Shown: piece by piece, positions 1-11,790 of the stretch
How the letters are laid out: the number at the start of each line of letters is the position of its first letter
How positions within the stretch are numbered: position 1 is the first letter of the stretch
From: Begonia masoniana
Taxonomy: Eukaryota > Streptophyta > Magnoliopsida > Cucurbitales > Begoniaceae
Length of the DNA: 64,000 nt
NCBI GenBank assembly: GCA_022432975.1
Contig: CM039502.1
Coordinates: forward strand, 74,171,497-74,235,496
Reading direction: 5' to 3'
Translations under genes and position numbers: made by a program
The notes under the pieces: model-generated
The model's database searches: none
Seen by the model: the letters and a program-made list of their open reading frames with translations, nothing else
Told to the model about the DNA's origin: nothing

Positions 1-49
1 GATTCAAATCCCTTCCAAAAACTTTTTCTTCTTCTTCTAAATGTTCGCT

Positions 50-602
50 TGTAACGACTTCTTTTTCTCAGTAAGATATTGTTCGCTCTGGGAATTGGGC
101 CATAGTCTAATATCCTCCCCTCACGGATTTGTTTGGCGAGGAATTCCCAGTCGGTTACCCAATATGGTACTGCTCTCGCCGGAGCACTTTTGACTTCAGA
201 GTTCTTATGGAATTCGTTGCCAATTGTGCTCCAAAACGCGTCTTCCTATTTTTGGGAGGGTTTCCTTATATATGTTTCATTTCCATATACTTCCCCAAGC
301 GATGTAAGATTGTGACGACTCCCTCTTTACGACCCGAGATTTGCCTATACTCGAGTCCGGGATTTACCTATACTTGGCTTAGATTCCGAGGTTTGCCTTG
401 CAGTCGTGCTCATACGTACAAATTTGGGTCATCACAATCACCCCCTTCGGGGGCCCAACGTCCTCGTTGACCACATTTTCGGTTGGGTACAGACTCTGAT
501 ACCATTTGTAACGACTCATTTTTCCCAGTAAGATATTGTCCGCTCTAGGGATTGAGCCGTAACCCAATATCCTCCCCTCACGAATTTGTTTGGCGAGGAC
601 TT
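50..602 (-). mobile_element. Cassandra TRIM element A (5S-bearing), truncated by Copia 1
   Basis: The element has one complete LTR (50-436), a 70-bp internal segment (437-506) and the start of a second LTR (507-602). LTRs begin TGTAACGAC and end TCATCACA on the plus strand. Read on the minus strand, the internal segment starts with a primer-binding site matching initiator tRNA-Met (complement of TCTGATACCA at 495-504) and ends in a G-rich polypurine tract, so transcription runs leftward. At about 135-217 the minus strand resembles plant 5S rRNA (GAACTCCGAAGTT-type A box, GGTGACC C box), the hallmark of Cassandra. The second LTR is cut at 602, where a Copia LTR begins, so Copia 1 landed in it. 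No target-site duplication can be scored because the other end is lost. There is no coding capacity. Confidence 0.85.
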
Positions 603-892
603 TGTTGAGTTATAGAACCTAATTTAGGTTTGAGGGTATTTTGGTCATTAGGTACCCTGTTATTCTGTAACCTTAAATCGTCTAGTATATAAAGATGTAT
701 TTAGGTTATCGAGTGTGATAGAGAGAGTAACTGAGAGTGTGAGGCAAAACCTTTGTAACTCGTTTGAAATCTGTCAGTGGCTAGTGGATGTAGCTCTCAC
801 AACGAGAGTGAACCATTATAAATCTGTGTGTTGTTTCTTTTTCGTATTCTCGATCGTTCGTTACAGGTAGATTATGGCGTCTAATCCTAACA
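603..892 (+). repeat. Copia 1 5' LTR
   Basis: It begins TGTTGAGTTATAG and ends CTAATCCTAACA. A TATA-like TATATAAAG lies at about 684-692. It is followed two bases later by TGGTATCAGAGC (895-906), the standard primer-binding site for initiator tRNA-Met. The 3' partner matches only its first 20 or so bases. Confidence 0.8.
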
Positions 893-1766
893 ACTGGTAT
901 CAGAGCTTCAGGTTGAAGTAGTTTTCGAAAATTAGAGTTTGATTCTTCGAAGGGTATCGATCAATTTCAGGTTTGTAATTTCGGTAAGTGAAATTGTAAT
1001 TTTGGAGGAAAAGGAAATTGAAATAATTAAAAGAAAAAAAAGGGTTTTTAATCCTGTTTTGTTCTGTCCGCTACGAAGAATAGAGAGAAGCTCTCTGGTT
1101 CATCTTTTTCAACAGCGAAGGGCGAAGTGCACAGAGGAAAGACCGCCGTTCTACCACAGTGCACCAGAACCGCGACGTCGCCGACGGCGCAGACCATGCT
1201 GACCTACTCCGCCACTGCCGACCGCCATCCGAAGAAGTCTGCCGTCCACCGTTTGTGACAGAGAAAGTGCAGCACACTCCTGCCATGATAGCCGCCGATA
1301 GGTACTTCATAGCGAGGTTGAAGCACCGTCAGAGTCTCTGTCTCATTCAACAGAAGACTCGCCATGAAGAGAAAGCCCTCGACAGTGAGAGAGGGAGTGT
1401 CTGTTGCGAGGAAGAGGAATCGCTCACCACTGCCGCCGACGTGCGATCGGCTGAAGAGAGAAGAAATCAGCTGCCCCTCTGAGTCCAAATCACAGTCGTC
1501 GCCGATCTTACTTCGTTCCGAGTCTGAACGTCGAGCCAGTAGAGTTTGGGTTTGAGAAACATTTTTTGGTGCATTGTTTCTTGAATTTGTTTTTGGTGGA
1601 ATAATTTTTGGTTATTTTGTTAGATTTCAAAATTGTTCTGAAATTCTTGGGTTAATTAAGTGATTGGAAAATTTCTTTGACCGATAAATTTGCTAGGCAG
1701 ATTTGAGATTATTTATTGGGGCTGAATACTTGATCTTGAAATATCTGTTTTTGGGCATTGATAACA
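893..1766 (+). other. Copia 1 leader between primer-binding site and gag
   Basis: The primer-binding site at 895-906 is followed by about 860 bases before the gag ATG. The stretch 1130-1520 is clearly richer in G and C than its surroundings and has several short overlapping frames on both strands. None resembles a protein I know, and I treat them as composition artefacts of the untranslated leader. Confidence 0.6.
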
Positions 1767-2398
1767 ATGGCAGACGACAATAGCACAGGATACGGTATTG
1801 GAAAATTTGATGGGACAGATTTTGCGTTCTGGAGAATGCAAATTGAAGATTACTTGTACGGAAAAAAACTTCATCTTCCTTTGAGTGCGAAACCAGAGAA
1901 TATGATAGATAGTGAATGAAATTTCTTTGATAGACAAGTTTTGGGAGTCGTCCGATTGACGCTAGCCAAAAGCGTTGCTCACAACGTGGTGAAGGAGAAG
2001 ACCACCGCGAGTCTGATGAAGACTCTGTCTGATATGTACGAGAAACCCTCTGCGAATAATAATGTATTTCTTATGAAGAAACTTTTTAATCTGAAACGAT
2101 TGATGGTACTTCTGTCGCAGCACATTTGAATGAATTCAATACGATTGTGAATCAATTGCTATCTGTGGATATTGATTTTGGGGATGAGGTTTGTGCCCTA
2201 ATTTTGTTGGCATCTCTATCGAATAGTTGGGAGCCTATGAGGGCAGCAGTCAGTAATTCAGTCGGAAGTGCAAAATTGGTATTCACTGATATGAGAGATT
2301 GTATTCTTGCCGAGGAAGTTCGTAAAATTGATTCTGGTGAAACATCAAAAGGCTCAACTCTTAATATTGAAAACAGAGGAAGAAATAATGAGAGAAAC
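1767..2398 (+). pseudogene. Copia 1 gag, N-terminal part
   Basis: The ATG at 1767 opens a gag reading frame beginning MADDNSTGYGIGKFDGTDF. The FDGTDFAFWRMQIEDYLY region is the conserved start of plant Copia gag. An in-frame TGA at about 1917 and frame changes near 1941 and 2126 break it. The downstream part keeps gag-like text (NEFNTIVNQLLSVDIDFGDE). The gene is interrupted at 2398/2399 by gypsy 1, which duplicated GAAAC, and resumes at 9743. No functional product is expected. Confidence 0.8.
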
Positions 2399-5055
2399 TG
2401 TAACGACCCCGACCCTCTCCGGGCCGTCATAGGACTTGACTTGACGTTGACTTTGACTTAGACATTTCGGGCGTAAAATTTTTTGACTTTTAAAACATTA
2501 AAACGATGGCTAAAACCATTTTTTGATAAAACGTCAACTCGGTTTCTGGGCTTTAAAATCTTTTAAAATACGTGGGAGATGCTCGTAAAATACGTTTAAA
2601 AGGTATCCTAAAAGATCGGGTTGAAACGTGTTTGAAAATCAAAACATTAGAAAACTTTTTATTTTGAACCACTTGACACGCAGCGCGTGTCACCCAGACA
2701 GCGCGTAGCACACGCGTAGAGAGCAGATCGATCGGCACTGGGCGCCGATGGATCAGTAGACTCTCTGCCGCACCCCTACAATTCCAGCGCGTCTGCCGAT
2801 CGATCGTTGACCAGCGCCTCAGCAGCGCGCACTAGCGCCTGCTGCGCGCGCGCCCAGCGCACCTAGAGCGCCCCAACACTGCACCCGCGCCTTTCTTCCT
2901 TCTTTTCACCCTTTTCTCCACTTTTCTTCATTTCGTTCACCTACACTTCACTCATAAACTTACTTCAATTCTTCCCAAACATAAAACACCTCAAATCCTA
3001 AAAACCTGACTCGAAAACGTGTCTGAAAACGTACTGAAAATTCATGAAAACGAACTGCATGGATCGCTCTAAAAACTGGACATATCCATACAGGTTTAAA
3101 ACGTCCAAAACAATTCCAGTATATTTTCGAAATAAATACTTCACTTTCTAGACATTCTACTACCACAACATTTACATAAAAATCTTACCTTTCCATATGT
3201 TTTTCTATCAAACTTCTCTATATACATACATAAATCTTTCCATTCACTTACTTAGACAAAACAGACACATACCGAGCATTGTCGGAATCGCCCTAACAAT
3301 ATTGCTGAGTTGCCGCCATGGTCGTACTCCTCCAACCGCATCCATAATCCTAGCAAGCTCGTGTAATCTCACCGCGCTGCTCTTCTTCACCTACATCACA
3401 AAACTCATCTATAAGCCTAATGCTTAGCAAGTAGCGACAATATGAAATAAAAGCATTTAACTTAACATATGCAGTTTCTACTGTTTCTATCGTACATAAA
3501 CGTTTCGTTTCAGTTTTCTATCGTTTCTATCATACGTACATGTAATCTTCTACCGAGTGGAGAGCAGATTAGTTTCTCAACCCCTATACGTTCCACTACT
3601 ACATCTGAAGGGTGAACAACTTCCCCCATACTCTACACGTTTTCTACGTTTCCGTTGTTTTCTATCGTACATATAATCCTCTACTGAACGGAGGGCAGAT
3701 TAGTTCCTCCATCCCTAGACGTTCCACAACTACATCTGAAGGATGAACCACTTCCTCCAGACACTACACATTTTACACTGTTGTAGTTTCTACGTTCTAC
3801 TCGTGAAAACACATGCTCAAATCATTTTCGTATATTTTCTAAAACATGATGCATAAACTAAACATACATAAAACATGCAACATAACCTAACGTTATGTGA
3901 TGTAGGCCAAAAAGGCAACACGCATGCATACACTACTTACCTGGCGTCCTTAGCAATTTAAATCGGTTCGTTCACTTGGCCTTGCAACTGGGTAACCTAT
4001 CCATAACAACGTTAACATCAACATTAGCATTCACTTTCCTTAACCCTTAAACCTACTATATTGATGTAACATAATCAACCCTATACGTCCATAACAAAAC
4101 CTCAAGTCCATAACAACTTCGGAGCCCGATTCCAACACAAACTCTAATTCAACCAAATTAACAACTCTTTTAGACATTTCACCAAACACCTTACATGCAT
4201 AATTCATTCTCAAATTTCCCTCTAATCTGACATCCGTTTTCAACAATTCAAACACCTATACGTCACACATAACGTCTACTTTAACGTGCCATAGATAATT
4301 CTTGAATTAAACCAATGATTCCCCAACTAAATGAAACTCCTAATTAAGGCAAATTTTTTAAAACTTTGGTTTATCTCATTTAGGCATTTCATCGAGCACA
4401 TTGCGCTCACATATTATCCAAGAAGCCATTAATGGCATTTATATTGTTTAACCACCGATTTCAACCTAACTATCGATAAAAACTCTTAATTTACCATCGA
4501 AAGTCATAATTACAGTAAACCTATCAATTTCTAACACGAACCTATAATTTCTCAAAACCCTAATCGAAAACCCTAACCGTTTTCAACACTAAAAATCAGA
4601 AACTAAATGTCTAGGATAGTAGAGTCTTACCTAGAGCGTCGATCGGTTGAAGAAAAATGGAAGAATCGTCGTCGGAAAAGAGGAATCGTCGACGTTGGAG
4701 AGGGAGAATGTCGCGGGAGGAGGGGAAACACAGAAACAGGGGAGGGGAGAAAATGTTCTGGAGGGAGAGGGGGGATTGCACGAAGAAGAAATGAATAAAC
4801 AAGGGGGGGGGGGGGGGTTTATTTGTTAATTTAAAATTGATTTCTCTAATTACATTTTTGCCCCTTACTCAAATCCTCTCTTTAATTCGTTATTTAAACC
4901 TATCGATTTGGTTTCTTCGAAATTTTCTTATTTCACAAAATATTTCAATTAATTTCTAGGGTCCTAACAAAACTTCCCGCTCGTAAAATGAGCTTATATT
5001 TCTACGTTTAAGAATTTATAGTTCGAACCCGTAACACCAAAATCTCGGTGTTACA
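2399..5055 (-). repeat. Gypsy 1 3' LTR (long form, 2657 bp)
   Basis: It starts TGTAACGACCCCGACCC and ends CTCGGTGTTACA. It carries a GC-rich island (about 2680-2890) with several CGATCGATCG palindromes in an otherwise AT-rich LTR, and a run of 15 G at 4803-4817. It is about 980 bp longer than its partner at 8066-9742, which lacks two blocks present here (about 3557-3990 and 4437-4979). Confidence 0.8.
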
Positions 5056-6688
5056 TCCTTCCCTCCTTAAACGAAATTTTGTCCTCAAAATTGTTGCTTG
5101 GTTATTCCTCTAATTACTCGCTCTTGTATTACACTCGTAATGATTCTCGCAATACTACTTTCGATTTCATTTTGGTCTCAACCATCTATCAAGTATCGAC
5201 AGCTTCCTACGTCTCCAAAGTTCTAAATCCTTCTAACTATGCACTTCATAGCTTAGTTGCTTATACGCCCATGGACTTCAACTTAACCAATCGTCACTTA
5301 AACTCTCAAACCCTTCTAACTTAACTCCAACTCTAGTTTTCCCTCGAGCTAAGTTCATTCAGTTCCTAACTTTTCTAATTTCGTGTCCATCAACACGTAC
5401 ATAACCACTTCAAGCTCTCGAGGCTTCCCCAATCGCTTAACACTAATGACTTAGTAAGTAACCTTCTTACCCTAAATCCTTCATTTCAAATTCTCCTATA
5501 CACTACCATCTCATTTTCAATTTATCACTCTTACCTCTTACACCTACTTACCTTGGGCAATCATGGCATTTCATTAGCCATTCTGATACAATCCTCATAC
5601 TCAAGGATTTCACTACTTATACCTACCCATTACACTTTCAAAGCATTCTCGACATTCTCATAATTACGTCCACTACGCTCGATTTGTTTAACTTTTATCT
5701 CGATTATCTCCAAACACTATCAAGTTCTTAGGTCTAAACTAATTTCTTAAACTATTCACCCAATACCTTAAATGGTGCATAAACACTTCGACGTAATTTA
5801 CGAGTCGAAACTCCCTTAAACAAGCCAAAACTCCTTTAAACCTCCTGATCCAACCTTACTTCTAAGCCCACTTGCACAGTCTTCGTGCAAATCTTTCTTC
5901 CTTTCATCCAATACGCTCCAAATTCCTCAACCTCAACTACTTGACTCTTATTTCAACCCTCCATTTAATCTAATTAATCTCCTCACTTACCCGTATAACA
6001 CTGTCCAAGTCCAAAATCTATCTAACCGCCCTTTTATCTCACATCGCATATTCTCTATTTTCCTTACCCATGGAATAAGAATCACATGGCGGCATTTGGC
6101 CACACGTTCCATGGTATGAGCCTCCTATTTAAGCTAACCTCCATATTTTCAATGAATGATTTTCTAAAGATCTAATAGTCCTTGAGTTGTAATTTACATC
6201 TCACGCTTAAGCTCATCAATCCTAACCTTAGACATTTACGAAATCATCGGCTCCGACTTCGTTACATACAAGTCGAACACTTGAAATTTTCTAACTTAAC
6301 CTTGTTCCTAATGTACTTGAACGTTTTTTGCGTGAGTTCCCGTTCTTCTCATTCAAAATTTTCTATATTTTCTCAAATCGCACACCACTAAACACTTATG
6401 AACTAAACCTCAAATTTTATCATTCCCTTCTTATCTAACAATTCCCTTTTTCCTATCTCTCAAACTACACAATATTACTTCTTCCAAGACCTCAACACTT
6501 ATAAGAACATCTATTTTCACGCAGGATTTTCTCCAAAATTTATTAACTAATATACTCTCTTTTGTTCCTCCCAAATCCGGTTCTAAGTATTCTTCTTAAT
6601 TTCTTTACAACAATTCCTCTAACAGCCTTCTTGTTAGCAAACTTGTTGTAGCTAATTTAACACCCTTAATCCAAATTTCCTTACCTTC
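5056..6688 (-). other. Gypsy 1 internal remnant without recognisable domains
   Basis: This AT-rich stretch of 1.6 kb lies between the 3' LTR and the gag remnant. In a complete gypsy element about 3 kb of pol would be here. I find no D-D catalytic blocks, zinc fingers or long open frame on either strand. It is best read as heavily mutated or deleted pol, or as non-coding filler of a non-autonomous element. Confidence 0.5.
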
Positions 6689-7912
6689 CTAAGTCGTTAA
6701 GTCTAACTCAAATCCACTGCTAAACTTCCACACGACATATTTTAACATTTCTACTTTAGCATCTTTTACAAAAGGAATCGTACCTGTAACTGTGGTATGC
6801 TGCCCTTCGTCATCTGCATTGGTGAAGGAGAAGATCCTCGGCGTTACTCTTGCAGGCCCTTTATTCAGTGTCGGGCAGTCCTTGGTGAGATGGCCCGTTT
6901 TGTTGCAATTAAAACACTGCCCTTTACTTTTCTTTGGATAGTTCCTGGAGAGATGACTCATCTCTTGGCAGTTGAAACACCTTCCTTGGTTCTTCTTTGG
7001 GCAGTCCATGGAGATGTGACCTTGCTCGTTACAATTGAAACATTGGCCAGAGCCTGCCTTGCATACTCCATCATGGAGCTTCTTACATGTTGGACATCAA
7101 GGGAACTGCATATACTCCGGGGCACGTTTTCCATATCCTTGACTAATTCTATCATCACCCATCCCTTTTATACCCCGCGGTTGTTGTTGTTGCTCTTCAT
7201 CACTTTGCTGAGTTATAATTTCTCGGAAGAGCATCTTCGACGTTTCTCTTTGTTATTGAAGCTTCATCTCAATATCATCCAGCTCTAGGGCCTTGGCCAC
7301 AACCAAGTGGTACGGCATGTCGTCGACGCCCGCAATCCTTACTCCTTTCAAAATTTCTAACTTCAAACCTTGCACAAATTGGTATACCTTGTCCTCTTCG
7401 TTGCTAACTAATGGACCTTTATAGCGAGATAGTGACTCAAACCTTCGTACATAGTCGGCCACTGAGCCGGTTTGGCGTAACTGGGTGAACTCTGCCCTCT
7501 TATTGGTTCGGAGGGTGCGGTTAAAATACTTGTTATAAAACGCCGTCTTGAATTGTTCCCACGTCATAACCTCCGTATTCGTAGTGGCCATAACTGTATC
7601 CCACCAAAAAATGGCATCCTTATCCAAGTTGAATACCGCACACGTTACCTTGTCGGCCTCCTCTACCTTTACGTAAGCAAACATGCTCTCGATCTTGCAA
7701 ATCCACTCTTCGGTGCAAGTGGGATCCGTAGACTGTCCGTCGAATGTCGGGGGCCTAAGCCGCCTAAACATTTCTCCACTTTGGTCCTGAGGGGTGTTAC
7801 CTTGTCCGTTCTGTTCTCTCAATAAAATTCCTAGCTGCTCAGACTGTCAGTTCACTACATCCATAAGTTGGCTCATGGGATCCACTCGTGGTTGTCTCGG
7901 TACTCTCGGCAT
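6689..7912 (-). pseudogene. Gypsy 1 gag (capsid and CCHC zinc knuckles), broken
   Basis: The gag starts at 7912 and reads MPRVPRQPRVDPMSQLMDVV before an early stop (about 7846-7844). It reopens with the Retrotrans_gag signature (FRRLRPPTFDG, EEWICKIESMF, WWDTVM, EQFKTAFYNKYF) to about 7253. Downstream the frame shifts and encodes at least two further nucleocapsid knuckles: CFNCQEMSHLSRNY, with its last Cys lost, and CFNCNKTGHLTKDC, which is intact. The frame then runs into VTGTIPF, where the protease would begin, and ends. This order is typical of Ty3/gypsy gag. Stops and frameshifts rule out a product. Confidence 0.8.
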
Positions 7913-8065
7913 TTTCTAGTCCGCTACAATCATAAACATGGGTTAGTATCTAAAAACATACAGAATTCTAAACACTTACAGTTGGCGAAGAACTTCCATG
8001 TGGCCGGGTGGCATTATAAGGTAATCAACTGAACGATTGCGACCACGTGGCTGTGATACCATAAC

Positions 8066-9742
8066 TGTAACGACCCCGACCCTCTTCGGGCCGTCACAGA
8101 ACTTGACTTGACGTTGACTTTGACTTAGACATTTCAGGCGTAAAATTTATAGACTTTTAAAACATTAAAATGATGGCTAAAACAATTTTTCGATAAAACG
8201 TCAACTTGGTTTCTGGGCTTTAAAATCTTTTAAAATACGTGGGGGATGCTGGTAAAATATGTTTAAAATGTATCCTAAAAGATCGGGTTGAAACGTGTTT
8301 GAAAATATAACCATTTGAAAACTTTTTATTTTGAACCACTTGACAGGAGGCGCGTGCGTCGCCCAGATAGCACGCGCATAGAGCCGATTGATCAACGCTG
8401 GGCGCCGATCGATCGGCAGACTCTCTGCTGCGCCCCTGTAATTCTAGCGCGTCTGCCGATTGATCGGTGCCCTTGGCCAATCGATCGGCTAGGGCGCTGA
8501 GCGCCCCAGCAGTGCGCACTAGCGCCTGCTGCTGGCGCCCGCCCTGCGCGCCCCAGCGCTGCACCCCGCGCCTTTCTTCCTTTTTTTCACCCTTTCCTCC
8601 ACTTTTCTTCATTTCGTTCACCTATACTTCACTCATAAACTTACTTCAATTCTTCCCAAACATAAAACACCTCAAATCCTAAAAACCCAGCTCGAAAACG
8701 TGTCCCAAAATGTACTGAAAATTCACGAAAATGAACTGCATGGATCACTCTAAAAGCCGGACATATCCATATAGGTTTAAAACTTCCAAAACAATTCCAG
8801 TATATTTTTTAAATAAAGATTTCACTTTCTAGACATTCTACTACCACAACATTTACATCAAAAACTTAACTTTCTATACGTTTTTTTATCAAACTTCTCT
8901 ATACACATACATAAATCTTTCCATTCACTTACTTAGACAAAACAGACACATACTGAGCACGGTCGAAATCGCCCTAACAATATTGCCGGGTTGCCGCCAT
9001 GGTCGTACTCCTCCAACCGCATCCATAATCCTAGCAAGCTCGTGTAATCTCACCGCACTGCTCTTCTTCACGTACATCACAAACTCATCTTTAAGCCTAA
9101 TGCTTAGCAAGTAGCGACAATATGAAATAAAAACATTTAACTTAACATATGCAGTTTCTACTGTTTTTATCGTACATAAACGTTTCGTATCAGTTTTCTA
9201 GCGTTTTTATCATACGTACATGTAATCCTCTACCGAGTGGGTAACCTATCCATAAAAACGTTAACATCAACATTAGCATTCACTTTCCTTAACCCTTAAA
9301 TCTACTACATTGACGTAACATAATCAACCCTATACGTCCATAATAACTTCGGAGCCCGATTCCAACACAAACTCTAATCCAACAAAATTAACAACTCTTT
9401 TAGACATTTCACCAAACACCTTACATGCATAATTCATTCTCAAATTCCCCTCTAATCCAACATCCGTTTTCAACAATTCAAACACCCATACATCACCCAT
9501 AACGTTTACTTTAACATGCCGTAGCTAATTCTCGAATTAAACCCAACGATTCTCCAACTAAACAAAACTCCTAATTAAGACAAATTTTTTAAAACTTTAG
9601 TTTATCTCATTCGGGTATTTCATCGAGTACATTGCGCTCACATATTATCCAACAAGCCATTGCCGCTCATAAAATGAGCTTATATTTCTTCGTTTATGAA
9701 TTTATAGTTTGAACCCGTAACACCAAAATCTCGAGTGTTACA
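8066..9742 (-). repeat. Gypsy 1 5' LTR (short form, 1677 bp, two internal deletions)
   Basis: It matches the left LTR from TGTAACGACCCCGACCC to GTGTTACA but misses two internal blocks. The joins are visible at about 9240 (ACCGAGTGGGTAACC) and about 9661 (AAGCCATTGCCGCTC). The first join shares TGG with both ends of the missing block, which suggests illegitimate recombination. The primer-binding site lies just outside at 8049-8062. Confidence 0.8.
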
Positions 9743-9946
9743 GAAACTCCAACCGGGGTAGGGGCAGATCCAGATCCAAGTCGAAAAAGGAAAAGGGTCA
9801 GTCTAAGTCCCGGCGAATATTTGAGTGCTGGAATTGTGGCAAGCAGGGTCACATGAAGAAGGGTTGCAGAGCACTAAAGAAGAACGGAAATAACAAAGGT
9901 GATGGAGCAAATGCAGTAACGGTAGACATCACTGATGCTTTGCTTC
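9743..9946 (+). pseudogene. Copia 1 gag, C-terminal part with zinc knuckle
   Basis: Copia 1 gag resumes after the GAAAC duplication. A basic stretch leads to an intact retroviral-type zinc knuckle, CWNCGKQGHMKKGC (9826-9867), the nucleic-acid-binding end of gag. It is cut at 9946 by Cassandra B, which duplicated GCTTC. Confidence 0.8.
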
Positions 9947-10771
9947 TGTAACGACCCCATTTCCTGGCAAGATATTGTCCGCTCTGGGGATTGGGCCGTA
10001 GCCCAATATCCTCCCCTCACGACTTTGTTTGGCGAGAATTTCCCAGAAGGTCACCCAACCTGGAATTGCTCTCGCCGAAGTACTTTTAACTTCGGAGTTC
10101 TTATGGGATCCATTGTCAATTGTGTTCCAAAACGCGTCTTGCTATGTTGGAAGGGTCTCTTTACATATGTTTCATTTCCACATACTTCCCTAAGCAATGT
10201 GGGATTGTGACGACCCCCTTTTTACGACCTGTCACCTTTCGGTTCGTCGGTGCGGACGTACCGCCATTCGGGTTCCAGTTCGTGCAGCCATCGTACCCAT
10301 ACGTGCATATTCGGGTCATCACAATCACCCCCCCTCGGGGGCCCAACGTCCTCGTTGGCCACATTTCCGGTTGGGTACAGGCTCTGATACCATTTGTAAC
10401 GACCCCATTTCCCAGCTAGATATTGTCCGCTCTGGGGATTGGGCCGTAGCCCAATATCCTCCCCTCATGACTTTGTTTGGCGAGAACTTCTCAGAAGGTC
10501 ACTCAACCTGGAATTGCTCTCACCGAAGCACTTTTAACTTCGGAGTTCTTATGGGATCTGTTGTCAATTGTGCTCCAAAACGCGTCTTGCTATATTGGAA
10601 GGGTCTCTTTACATATGTTTCATTTCCACATACTTCCCTAAGCGATGTGGGACTGTGACGACCCCCTTTTTACGGCCTGTCACTTTCTGGTTAGCCCGCA
10701 CGGACGTATTGTCATCTGGGTTCCGCTTCATGTAGCCATCGTACCCATACGTGCATATTCGGGTCATCACA
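9947..10771 (-). mobile_element. Cassandra TRIM element B, complete (TSD GCTTC)
   Basis: The element has two LTRs of 377 bp (9947-10323 and 10395-10771) around a 71-bp internal segment, flanked by GCTTC at 9942-9946 and 10772-10776. On the minus strand the internal segment is a tRNA-Met primer-binding site (AATGGTATCAGAGCC), a short spacer and a polypurine tract, with no open frame. 5S rRNA-like segments lie at about 10031-10111 and 10479-10560 (minus strand). It belongs to the shorter LTR subfamily (ACCTGTCACC block), shared with C and E. Confidence 0.92.
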
Positions 10772-11790
10772 GCTTCTTTCAGTCGACAGCCGATAGACTC
10801 ATGGGTCTTGGATTCAGGAGCGTTGTTTCACACCACCGCACACAAGGAATTAATAGAGAGTTATATGGCTGGAAACTATGGAAAAGTCTACCTTGCAGAT
10901 GGTGAGCCACTGGATATTATGGGCATCGGTGACATCAAACTGAAGATGACAAACAGTTCTGTTTGGAAGATCAGTAAAGTGAGACACGTGCCAGGGTTGA
11001 TGCGAAATCTGATTTCAGTTGGAAAACTTGATAGTGAAGGTCATAATGTAAGTTTCAGAACTAGTACTTGAAAGATAACTAAAGGAGCGATGGTCGTCGC
11101 TCGAGGACAGAAAATAGGAACTTTATACATGACTTCTACATATAGAAACACAGTTGCCGTTGTTGATAGCTCGAAGAACACAGAGTTGTGGCATTGCAGG
11201 TTGGGCCACATGAGCAAGAAAGGAATGAAACTTTTTGTCAAGAGTGGTCAGATTCTGGAGTTAAAGTATGTTGAATATTAGCTATGTGAAAGCTGCATTT
11301 TTGGGAAACAAAAACATGTCAGTTTCCTAAAGGTTGGGAAGCAGTTGAAGAAGAAAAACTGGAATTGGTGCACACTGACGTGTGGGGACCTGCACCCGTT
11401 TATTCTCTTGGTGGATCATACTACTACGTGACGTTCATAGATGATTCAACAAGAAAAGTTTGGGTCTACTTCATGAAGAACAAATCTGATGTATTCAATG
11501 TTTTCAAGAAGTGGAAGGCTTTGGTTGAGAATGAAACGAATCTGAAAGTGAAGTGTCTGAGGTCCGACAACGGAAGCGAGTACATCAATGCAGATTTCAG
11601 AGAGTATTGTGCTATGAATGGGATCAAGATGCAGAAAACTATTCCTCAAATGCCTCAAGAAAATGGAGTAGTTGAAAGGATAAACAGAACACTGAATGAA
11701 CGTGCAAGGAGCCTGAGATTGCACGCCGGGCTGCCTAAAACCTTTTGGGCAGATGCAGTCAGCACAGCAGCCTACCTGATCAATAGCTGA
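10772..11790 (+). pseudogene. Copia 1 protease and integrase
   Basis: The protease active site is visible as WVLDSGALFHTT (about 10803-10838). It is followed by the integrase zinc-binding motif (HCRLGHM ... CESC, about 11192-11298) and the integrase core. The catalytic triad is present: D in LVHTDVWGP, D in RSDNGSEY and E in PQENGVVER. The core reads open from 11365 to 11790. Stops separate it from the protease (after RTST at 11070 and after KYVEY at 11279). The gene is decayed although the core is well conserved. Confidence 0.85.

Larger units (their letters stand above)
2399..9742 (-). mobile_element. Gypsy 1: Ty3/gypsy element nested in Copia 1 gag (TSD GAAAC)
   Basis: The element is bounded by TGTAACGACCCCGACC and ...GTGTTACA, with GAAAC immediately on both sides (2394-2398 and 9743-9747). 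The primer-binding site lies next to the right LTR: the complement of 8049-8062 reads TGGTATCACAGCC, close to tRNA-Met. The element therefore runs right to left, with the right LTR as 5' LTR. A polypurine run (complement of TCCTTCCCTCCTTAAA) abuts the left LTR at 5056-5071. The internal region is only 3.0 kb and carries a broken gag with CCHC knuckles. I see no recognisable reverse transcriptase or integrase, so it is deleted or was a non-autonomous derivative. Copia 1 gag continues on both sides, which proves the order of insertion. Confidence 0.85.

Noticed and set aside
895..906. tRNA-Met gene fragments (here and at the other TGGTATCAGAGC sites)
   Set aside because: Only 12-17 bases match and they always sit beside an LTR end. 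They are primer-binding sites.
1071..1555. Overlapping open frames on both strands in the GC-rich Copia 1 leader
   Set aside because: The region is untranslated leader between primer-binding site and gag. Low-complexity Arg/Ser-rich products on both strands reflect composition.
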